64,000 nt of DNA. Source: Bacillus_BD sp050389805 (lineage in GTDB: Bacteria; Bacillota; Bacilli; Bacillales; Cytobacillaceae). The notes under the pieces were generated by a model. It saw only the letters and a list, made by a program, of their open reading frames with translations. It had not been told where the DNA came from and made no database searches. Shown one piece after another: positions 56,902-63,263 of this stretch. The DNA is taken from positions 4,402,001 to 4,466,000 of the forward strand of contig NZ_CP130945.1 of NCBI RefSeq assembly GCF_050389805.1. The letters run 5' to 3'. The position numbers were made by a program, and so were the translations under genes. How positions within the stretch are numbered: the stretch's first letter is position 1; every line of letters starts with the position of its first letter.

Positions 56902-57093
56902 GGTGAAACAGGGGGCGGTTCTCAGTGTTTCACTAACTCTTTGAAACAGAGGGACGGTTCTTGTTGTTTCACCACTACCTTTTGAAACAGAGGGACGGTC
57001 CTGGTTGTTTCACTGCCTTTGCTGGAAAGGGAGAACCGTTGCTTCGTTTTACTACCTTTCCATGGAACAGGGAGAACCGTCCCCATGTTTCAG
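56902..57093. repeat. Cluster of five REP units between esaB and essC
   Basis: Units at about 56902-56932, 56941-56972, 56981-57013, 57022-57052 and 57063-57093. The first three carry GGGxCGGTTCT/GGTCCT in plus orientation, the last two GAGAACCGT in minus orientation. They fill nearly the whole gap between the two genes, up to the esaB stop. Confidence 0.9.
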
Positions 57094-57344
57094 GTTATGT
57101 TGATGATGGTCCCGTTTCTGACTCCGAATTCTGAGAGTTGTTTGTTGCCTTTTAGTAGGGCGATTGGGTTTTCTGTTTTCAAATAGCAATTTTTCACATT
57201 TGAAACGTCGATGTTTAGGTCGTACGCTTCATTGAGCGCGATCACTAATTCGTTTGCAGAGATGTTCAACGGTACTTCTAAATCGACCGTCACATTACGT
57301 TCATGGATATTAAGGATTACAATTGCTTTTTCGTCAGCCATCAT
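57090..57344 (-). CDS. esaB: Ubiquitin-like T7SS protein EsaB/YukD
   Basis: An 84-residue protein with a ubiquitin-like fold: beta strand AIVILNIHERNVTVDLEVPL, helix SANELVIALNEAYDLN, then strands ending VRNGTIINIT, where ubiquitin would have its LRLRGG tail but no Gly-Gly is present. EsaB/YukD proteins regulate or are core parts of the T7SSb machine. Start ATG at 57344 or, with better spacing to AGGGGGGA, the ATG at 57341. It is encoded between a ParA-like ATPase and essC, in line with the yukD-yukBA order of B. subtilis. The 3' end touches a REP unit. Confidence 0.92.
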   Translation of the reverse strand: MMADEKAIVILNIHERNVTVDLEVPLNISANELVIALNEAYDLNIDVSNVKNCYLKTENPIALLKGNKQLSEFGVRNGTIINIT

Positions 57345-57352
57345 TGTCCCCC

Positions 57353-58417
57353 CTATAACATAAGAAATGACATTCGTTGGACTCCGCTATCCTTTGAGAA
57401 ATCCTCAATGTTCATTTGGTCATAAAATCCAAAGTGACCAATATAATCATTGATTTTGAATCGGATATCCGGACCCATTAATGCATTTTCCTCTTCTTTA
57501 TCAAAATCATTGCATATAAAGAAATACTTTTCAGAATCCACTCCATCTATGTGATTTACTAAAACATTCGTTGCATAAACGGACTTCCGATTCTGGTTCG
57601 TGACCATTACAACTCGATCAGCGATACTTAATAACCTTGCCTTGTCCTCATCAAAGGTTGGGTCTGCATCGATAATAATGTAGTCATACTGTTTAGATGC
57701 CTTTGCTGATCTGGCAATATTTTCATAGATGGAATAAGGCAAGCCAAGCGACATTAATGGCGCCTTGAAGGGCGGGAGATAATGAAAGGTTTCTCGTCGT
57801 ATCACGTGTTGAATTTCTGGGAAGATCTGTTCATTCGCCCTCGCTAGTTTGGCATAGACATCAGAAGCTGAAATCGCACTTTGATTTTCAAGCAATTGTT
57901 GAAAAAACTGGATGCTTGCTGCGTTTATATAGAGAACTCGCTTATAGTTCTTCGTCAGACAGTGGCTCATTCCTAAAGCAAGGGTTGTCTTGCCAACCCC
58001 GCCACTAGCAGAGTATACGAGTACGATTTGACATTCTTGTTGCTTCTCAGATATCGTTTGTAACACTCCAGAACTATTCGCGATGATTTCATTAAAAACT
58101 ACTTTTATACTCGTATATTTAAAAATTCGAACAGTTGCTAAATCCTCTGTCTGCCCTTTTTCGTCCCCGCCGTTTTGTTCTGTCATGAGAAAGGTATGAT
58201 GGATATTGTGGCGTTGAAGATTAGTGTCATGATACAAATCCTCAGAAACGACAAGAATATCGACTTTTTGAGGGGTTGAAAACAATTCCTCGAAATACGT
58301 CTTTTCCGTAATAATCTCGAGATTGACTTTATCAAAGTATTCTTCTACAAATTTGAGTTGCAGAGGAGTCAGATAGTTTTCATCCGTATCTGCAATAATA
58401 ATTCTTGGTTTATACAT
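57353..58417 (-). CDS. ParA/CpaE-like ATPase with receiver-like N-terminus
   Basis: A 354-residue protein from the ATG at 58417 (AAAGGTGAG site; a GTG 12 bp upstream is less likely). Residues 1-110 have the alternating strands and IIIADTDENYLTP start of a response-receiver-like or CpaE N-terminal domain, with Asp 9 and 11. The SIMIBI ATPase domain (about 125-350) has SASGGVGKTTLALG as Walker A, in which the signature Lys of KGGVGKT is Ser, and YDYIIIDADPTFDE as Walker B. CpaE-like proteins localise pili and secretion machines. Its place between the first FHA gene and esaB suggests it positions or assembles the T7SS. This partner is not part of the standard yuk operon. Confidence 0.85.
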   Translation of the reverse strand: MYKPRIIIADTDENYLTPLQLKFVEEYFDKVNLEIITEKTYFEELFSTPQKVDILVVSEDLYHDTNLQRHNIHHTFLMTEQNGGDEKGQTEDLATVRIFKYTSIKVVFNEIIANSSGVLQTISEKQQECQIVLVYSASGGVGKTTLALGMSHCLTKNYKRVLYINAASIQFFQQLLENQSAISASDVYAKLARANEQIFPEIQHVIRRETFHYLPPFKAPLMSLGLPYSIYENIARSAKASKQYDYIIIDADPTFDEDKARLLSIADRVVMVTNQNRKSVYATNVLVNHIDGVDSEKYFFICNDFDKEEENALMGPDIRFKINDYIGHFGFYDQMNIEDFSKDSGVQRMSFLML

Positions 58418-58431
58418 ATTCTGTCTCACCT

Positions 58432-59379
58432 TTATAACACGCGAACGTGAAAGTCAATGTTCGCTAATTGAATTCTATCGCCATTTTTGATCGGTCTTGA
58501 CTTGTTTGGTTGAAGACGGACTTTATTGATATAGGTTCCGTTTGTGCTTCCCAAATCCTCAAGCCAATAATTTCCGTTGATTCTCGTAATCTTACAATGC
58601 GCTCGGCTGATCGCACTATTAAAAGAGATGACACCGTCGACCTCTGAATGATTTTTTCCAATGACGTAGGAATCCTTATTCACGTTCAGCTTCAATGCGA
58701 CTGGAGCGTTCAACGCCTCGAGGGTCATCCCAGAGTCTCTAGCTGTACCCGCTTCTCTTTTCAGATTAGGAGAGTTTCTTGTAGAACCTGCTTCTCTTTT
58801 TAGATTCGGTGAAATCCCCGTGATTTTGCTTGCCAACTCCTCAAGCGACAATCTTCCATTTGAAAGCTCTACGTAAAAATCACTGATTCTTTGCGAATTC
58901 AATGAAGGCAGACTATTGATCAGCTTGACCAGGTTCGTTCTTAATTCGGTCTCAAAGGCTGAAAAATCCTTAAGTACACGAACATTAATTGGTACATAGA
59001 TTAATCCTACGGAAAGGTTGCTTGGATGGATGAAAATCTTATCTAGTGAAATATCAATTTTTTGGTAAGATAAGAATCCGTTGTTCTTGACCTCGATGAT
59101 GGCATTCAGTAAATTGGCCACAACGGTCATAAACCCATTCCCATCAAGCTCCGGTAGCATGGAAGTAAACGTTCGATGCTCCGATGTCAGATAATACAGT
59201 TCAATTTTCCCGTTGTACAACATCTGCATGCACTTGATGAACCCCGTATGGTTCTGACTTAGTAAGACTTTATATTCAGTTAATGAAAAATCATGATTAT
59301 TATTGAGAACATACGCTATATTGGAGGTTGAACCACTAGTCACATCACGTATCGTTCCATATTCCGTAAGAACTCCCAT
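58432..59379 (-). CDS. FHA-domain protein, first gene of the T7SS operon
   Basis: A 315-residue cytoplasmic protein from the ATG at 59379, which has AGGTG 6 bp upstream; an earlier GTG is possible. Residues about 1-190 form a mixed alpha/beta domain similar in layout to the N-terminus of the FHA protein at 45022. A linker at 195-225 holds a near-perfect duplication (SPNLKREAGSTRN and SPNLKREAGTARD) with Ser/Thr sites. The C-terminal FHA domain (about 235-318) has SRAH and STNGTYIN, but the Arg of the usual RIG is Val (VIGKNHSEVDG). It would bind a phosphoprotein, perhaps the TTVL-motif protein, coupling phosphorylation to assembly; that is inference. Confidence 0.85.
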   Translation of the reverse strand: MGVLTEYGTIRDVTSGSTSNIAYVLNNNHDFSLTEYKVLLSQNHTGFIKCMQMLYNGKIELYYLTSEHRTFTSMLPELDGNGFMTVVANLLNAIIEVKNNGFLSYQKIDISLDKIFIHPSNLSVGLIYVPINVRVLKDFSAFETELRTNLVKLINSLPSLNSQRISDFYVELSNGRLSLEELASKITGISPNLKREAGSTRNSPNLKREAGTARDSGMTLEALNAPVALKLNVNKDSYVIGKNHSEVDGVISFNSAISRAHCKITRINGNYWLEDLGSTNGTYINKVRLQPNKSRPIKNGDRIQLANIDFHVRVL

Positions 59380-59396
59380 TACATACACCTACCATT

Positions 59397-59530
59397 GTGA
59401 AACATGGGGACGGTTCTCCTGTTGCGCTTTCTTTGAGGACTGAAACATGGGGACGGTTCTGGCGTATCACTGCCTTAACCCGAAGAATGGAGTTTATGAA
59501 TGAAACGTGAGAACCGTCCCCCATGTTCCA
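59397..59530. repeat. Three REP units in the leader of the T7SS operon
   Basis: Units at about 59397-59427 and 59440-59470 (GTGAAACATGGGGACGGTTC and similar, plus orientation) and 59500-59530 (ATGAAACGTGAGAACCGTCC, inverted). They lie between the first gene and its likely promoter. Confidence 0.9.
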
Positions 59531-59557
59531 TCATTAAACTTCCTTTAAATTATAAAA

Positions 59558-59588
59558 ATTCTAGCATAAATTGACATATTCTTGTCAC
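59558..59588 (-). promoter_or_regulatory. Candidate promoter of the T7SS operon
   Basis: On the minus strand: GTGACA (59588-59583), then an extended -10 TGCTAGAAT with TAGAAT at 59563-59558. The 19-bp spacing is long, compensated by the TGn extension. It would place the REP units inside the transcribed leader. Confidence 0.4.
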
Positions 59589-59707
59589 TTTTTACCGATT
59601 ATTTACATATAGCAAGGCAATTTCGTTCTTTTTATCCACCATAAAAGACCTAGTTTTAGGTGGAGGTGTGACTTTTGTCATTGAAAGAAACATGAAGATC
59701 TGCTCTT

Positions 59708-59738
59708 TGGAACAGGGGGACGGTTCTCAGTGTTTCAC
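59708..59738 (+). repeat. REP unit, single
   Basis: TGGAACAGGGGGACGGTTCT then CAGTGTTTCAC; complete arms. The remaining 59540-59970 sequence has no supported gene. Confidence 0.85.
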
Positions 59739-59817
59739 TGTTTAGTAGTTTGGTCTAAACAGAGGAGTAAATTTTTATCGCTAATTTGTGACTCTAGTAG
59801 ACCCAAAAATAACAAAA

Positions 59818-59859
59818 AAAGGAAGTAGACCACTACAATTGTAGCAATCTATTTCCTTT
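59818..59859. terminator. Hairpin between the REP units near the RAYT gene
   Basis: AAAGGAAGTAGA and TCTATTTCCTTT arms (one G-U pair) enclosing a nested CTACAATTGTAG; A-run on the left and T-rich on the right, so it could end transcripts of either strand. Confidence 0.5.
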
Positions 59860-59969
59860 CTACTTTCCGTTTCCGCGTCGCATTTCCTAGCGAATATCGA
59901 CGCTTATCCTTCTTTAAGGTGGGAAACACTACATTGTTTAACTAACCCACTACCAACTTCTCTTTTAAT

Positions 59970-60000
59970 TTGAAACAGCAAGAACCGTCCCTTTGTTTCA
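59970..60000 (-). repeat. REP unit overlapping the RAYT stop codon
   Basis: TTGAAACAGCAAGAACCGTC then CCTTTGTTTCA. The TGA at 60000-59998 is the first three bases of the unit on the minus strand. Confidence 0.88.
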
Positions 60001-60774
60001 CGCTCTAAACACAATGTGTAATTTGATGCCCAGGATTCTTGAGATTTGACGGAGTGTGATTTTTTCGATTTTTTTTACTTTGCGGAGGGTCTCATCCCTT
60101 TTTTCTTTTGGCAAGCTTTGGATATGGGCAATTTCTAGTGGATGGATGAGTGGTTTAATTTGTTGTCTCGCTTCTTTGTCTGTTATTCTTTGGGGTTTAT
60201 CGGTATGTTCCATACATTGATCATCGTTTGTTCTTTCGTTAAATTCCTTGAACCTTTCTCGAGCAACGGAGATATCTTTAGAAATTTGCTTTAGTATCTC
60301 CTGATGATCCGATAAACCTTGCGGATAAAGTTCTTCTCCATAGTATCCACGGCAGCTGTTCCATTGCCAGTCATCCGGTTTGACCACCATCCCAGCCTTA
60401 ACAGGATTTTGATGAATATATCGAATGACCCTCCATAAATAGCCGGGTTCCTCCACATTTTCACTTTTATACCGCCCCTGAAACAAAGGTCCGTTGGTTT
60501 CGTATTTCCTATTATAGTACCCAACGTAGCTGACACCGATTTTTTTCATTGTAATCGAAATATCCTCGCCCCCTTCTTTTATCAAAAGATGAACATGGTT
60601 GCCCATCAAACACCAAGCGTACACCACAAAATGAAGCTTTTTTTTATACCTTTGAAGGATTTCAAGAAATGTGATCCAATCCTCTTCATCATGAAAAATT
60701 TCCTGCCTGTTAATTCCTCTCCAAATAAGATGATAAATTCCAGTGATACTTTTGACTCTTGCTACGCGTGGCAT
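59998..60774 (-). CDS. REP-associated tyrosine transposase (RAYT, Y1/HUH family)
   Basis: A 258-residue single-strand-specific HUH transposase. The ATG at 60774 starts MPRVARVKSITGIYHLIWRG, the standard RAYT opening. MGNHVHLLIKE near residue 62 is the HUH metal site. SVSYVGYYNRKYETNGPLFQ near residue 85 includes the catalytic Tyr region, and GRYKSENV and RYIHQNPVKAGMV follow. The C-terminal part ends with a helical LRQISRILGI segment likely to bind DNA. RAYTs are domesticated IS200-like enzymes that act on REP palindromes. It is flanked by a REP unit overlapping its stop and by a partial REP core (ACCGTCCCTTTTT, about 60785-60797) just before its start. Probably the enzyme behind all REP units in this window. 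Confidence 0.93.
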   Translation of the reverse strand: MPRVARVKSITGIYHLIWRGINRQEIFHDEEDWITFLEILQRYKKKLHFVVYAWCLMGNHVHLLIKEGGEDISITMKKIGVSYVGYYNRKYETNGPLFQGRYKSENVEEPGYLWRVIRYIHQNPVKAGMVVKPDDWQWNSCRGYYGEELYPQGLSDHQEILKQISKDISVARERFKEFNERTNDDQCMEHTDKPQRITDKEARQQIKPLIHPLEIAHIQSLPKEKRDETLRKVKKIEKITLRQISRILGIKLHIVFRA

Positions 60775-60855
60775 AGGAGTACACCGTCCCTTTTTAATAG
60801 GTATGTTGTTTTTAATTGCTTTTGCCTTGTCATCCATCCTCTTAAAAATAAACAT

Positions 60856-61249
60856 TTATTTGCACGCTGTTGTTCTGTTTGTTCTAATGAAAATTTGGGC
60901 TTAATTTGATTTCGTACCGACTTCTACTAAACTAGCACAGGCTAAAAATGCCGCTCTATTTAAGGAATACTAGTTTGTTCTTAGAAGCAAAAGACAAATA
61001 TAATTGGGTTTGTGTAGATAAAGTGGCCAGGTGCCTGTATTTCTTTACAAAGGATTAAATTGAGGGGTTTAAAACTGTTTGTATATTTCGAGACATTTAT
61101 AGACAAATGTTTTATTTATATTTAGTAATGAAAATATAGGAATATTTGGATGATGCCTTTAAATTGAGGACTCCTTTAATCTCAATTTAATGTTAATTAT
61201 GAAAAATAACCTCCCTCTATAAATGTTAATATATCAACGGTTTGAGCCG
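60856..61249. other. Intergenic region between RAYT and the IS110-type element
   Basis: AT-rich, no supported gene. A small hairpin CAACGGTTTGAGCCGTTG lies at about 61235-61252, directly at the left end of the IS110-type element, and may be its insertion target. Confidence 0.45.
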
Positions 61250-61269
61250 TTGGTGGAGTGTCAAAAAAA

Positions 61270-61591
61270 TATTTTTGGACACGAATCCTAATAAAATTTT
61301 CATATTATGTGAAACTATTCCAGTGTATGGGTACGCTACGCGGTCACTACTGGAAAATAATGGTAAAGTAGTGTTCGGAAATTATACGATGCACAATAGA
61401 TCTCTGCGTAGCTTATGATGACGTACCCTCCCATGTCTCTGGGCATCTAAGTGCCTACATTCCTTCGTTCGGTCTAGTCATAAGGCAGAGGCTAGCGAAG
61501 CTCCTTTAGGGACTCAAGGTCGGATGGTGAAAATAGTGCCAGCTTCTCCGTGTCATCCTGTTGTCTAGTTTTGTTAAAGGGATGTAGATTT
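61270..61591 (-). ncRNA. Candidate bridge-RNA region of the IS110-type element
   Basis: About 320 nt with no ORF but higher GC than the flanks and many small stems, downstream of the transposase stop. IS110-family elements encode a structured bridge RNA that pairs with target and donor; in the IS1111 group it lies 3' of the transposase. Position and composition fit, but fold and ends are not verified. Confidence 0.4.
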
Positions 61592-62869
61592 TTACATAGT
61601 CTCTGCGAGACTAGGAATATCCTTCATCATTCGCTGTGCGTCAAAAGCTTTGTGCTTTGTACTTATTCCATGTAAGACTTTTAATAGTTTTCCGCATAGA
61701 ACCACAATAGATTGCTTCTTCCGTAACGGATTAACCTTACGGTTAGTGTAATATTCATGCAGCTTTCGAAAGGCTTCATTATGGCGAACCATTGGCATCA
61801 TCACTCGGAAAAGGAGGGCACGTAGCTTTCTTCTTCCCCGTTTGGAGATATGTTTTTGCCCTTTGTGCTGGCCGGAAGAGTTTTCACGTAAAGTTAGTCC
61901 CGCAAGTTTAATGATTTGGCGTGGATCTTCATAGTGTGAAAAGCTACCGATTTCAGCCAATAAATCAACGATTGTGGTATCGCCCAGTCCTTGAACCGTT
62001 GAGAGCCATTCGTACTCTACAGACGTTTGTACAAGCGTGACTAATTGCTGTGTAAGACTTTTAATTTCTTGTTCCAACTGGTTGTAACGGCGAACGAGCG
62101 TGGCAATTTCAATACGGGCCATCTCACGTCCTTCTGTTACTCCGATGGAGCTAGAACTGACTTCAATGAGTTGTATTGCTTTTGGTCGTTGGGGAGATTT
62201 TAGCCCCTCAACCTGTCGGTAAAGTGATAAGACTTCATCGGGTTGCTTTTGAAAAAGATCACTTGGAAATGGAGTACATTCAAGTGCAGCCAAAGCCATT
62301 TTTCCGAATGACGGAAACACCTGAGTGAATTCCGGGAAATAGCGATCTAACCAGCGAATCATCATATTTTTGACAGCACCTAATTCCTCTGTCAACTTAC
62401 CTCTAAATGTTGACCCAACACGAAGCTCCGCCTCAATGTCTTTCAAAATACGTGGATAACTAAAGCGCCCATCTTTTATGAGACGAGCGATCACCAGCGC
62501 ATCTTTGCGATCATGTTTGGTTGGTAAATTGTCGTCCAACTCTTTTGAGCGCTTGACGTGCAAAGGATTAGCCATTGCGAGGGGAATGCCTCGTTCCTCA
62601 AGGAAATAGGCTAAATTAAGCCAGTAATGGCCAGTAGGTTCAATCCCTACGATGACTTCTGTTTTTTCGTGTTCTTTCATCGCAGTTAGAATACGATGAT
62701 AAAAATGCTGGAATCCATCATAAGACTGTAATATAGAAAATGATTTTTGGAGCACTCGCCCACGATCATCTACAAAGCAGGCGAAATGTTTTCGCTTCGC
62801 AATGTCGATTCCGACAACGAGTGTGTTTTCAGTGACTTGATTTATTTTATGGTTTTGTTTAAAATCCAT
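61592..62869 (-). CDS. IS110-family transposase (RNA-guided recombinase type)
   Basis: A 425-residue protein. The N-terminal RuvC-like DEDD domain (about residues 15-175) has VVGIDIAKRKHF (Asp), VGIEPTGHYWL (Glu), and TKHDRKDALVIARL (Asp-Asp). A coiled-coil region covers about 220-275. The C-terminal Transposase_20 domain (about 280-400) has STVQGLGDTTIVDLLAEIG and the RENSSGQHKGQKHISKRGRR segment with the catalytic Ser. It appears full-length and intact. The ATG follows AAGGAGG. It lies in a mobile-DNA cluster at the right of the T7SS locus. Confidence 0.95.
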   Translation of the reverse strand: MDFKQNHKINQVTENTLVVGIDIAKRKHFACFVDDRGRVLQKSFSILQSYDGFQHFYHRILTAMKEHEKTEVIVGIEPTGHYWLNLAYFLEERGIPLAMANPLHVKRSKELDDNLPTKHDRKDALVIARLIKDGRFSYPRILKDIEAELRVGSTFRGKLTEELGAVKNMMIRWLDRYFPEFTQVFPSFGKMALAALECTPFPSDLFQKQPDEVLSLYRQVEGLKSPQRPKAIQLIEVSSSSIGVTEGREMARIEIATLVRRYNQLEQEIKSLTQQLVTLVQTSVEYEWLSTVQGLGDTTIVDLLAEIGSFSHYEDPRQIIKLAGLTLRENSSGQHKGQKHISKRGRRKLRALLFRVMMPMVRHNEAFRKLHEYYTNRKVNPLRKKQSIVVLCGKLLKVLHGISTKHKAFDAQRMMKDIPSLAETM

Positions 62870-63010
62870 ATGGAGTCCTCCTTGGTTAACAAATTAGGGG
62901 TCAATTTCTGCAGATTTTGACACCCCGTATCATACCAAGAGGGCTCTTTTTTGTTCAAGTCCCCGAAAATCCTTTTAACAGGAATGCTCCTTTAATGCAT
63001 TTTAATAAGC

Positions 63011-63040
63011 TAAAACGGAGGAACAGTTTCGCTGTTTTAA
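63011..63040. repeat. Degenerate palindrome near the TnpB gene
   Basis: TAAAACGGAGGAACAGTTTC then GCTGTTTTAA; arms TAAAAC/GTTTTA resemble a REP unit but the core differs. Loose relation to the REP family only. Confidence 0.35.
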
Positions 63041-63066
63041 TAATCAAATGTATATTTCTAAAATGA

Positions 63067-63115
63067 TTGACAAATTATATAAAATTTTGTATAGTTTAAA
63101 TAGAACGTATGTTCT
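63067..63115 (+). promoter_or_regulatory. Strong sigma-A promoter with LexA/DinR-type SOS box
   Basis: TTGACA (63067-63072), 17-bp spacer, TATAGT (63090-63095). AGAACGTATGTTCT at 63102-63115 matches the Bacillus SOS-box pattern GAAC-N4-GTTC and covers the predicted start site. The next supported gene is the TnpB-family frame at 63264; the intervening 63120-63260 holds no convincing gene. Confidence 0.75.
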
Positions 63116-63263
63116 AAAAAAGTGTATAAATGGAAATGTTTCAAACCGTTTAAGCACAGGATTGAAAGAAATAAAGTTAATTGATTCATTTTTTGGTAAA
63201 TTATACAGAAGCAGAAGTAGTAAAAATGTCATCACCAAGACAAAGTGAAAGGGGCTATTCACG

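Larger units (their letters stand above)
61250..62930 (-). mobile_element. IS110-family element (IS1111-type organisation)
   Basis: One DEDD transposase gene, 5' flank of only about 60 bp, and a 3' noncoding tail of about 330 bp. Short inverted sequences GGAGTGTCAAAA (61255-61266) and TTTTGACACCCC (62915-62926) lie near the two ends, like the subterminal repeats of the IS1111 group. No target duplication was expected or seen. Exact ends are uncertain by some tens of bases. Confidence 0.75.

Noticed and set aside
46241..59530. Regularly recurring GGGACGGTTCT repeats as a CRISPR array
   Set aside because: Units are widely and unevenly spaced between genes, are themselves palindromic and occur in inverted pairs; there are no unique spacers of constant length and no cas genes.
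34471..62930. Whole T7SS region as an integrative conjugative element
   Set aside because: No integrase, relaxase, conjugation ATPase, tRNA target or att repeats were seen; IS elements at the two sides are not enough evidence.
63048..63248. 66-codon plus-strand frame before the TnpB gene
   Set aside because: It contains the promoter and SOS box, has no ribosome binding site and shows no protein-like composition.
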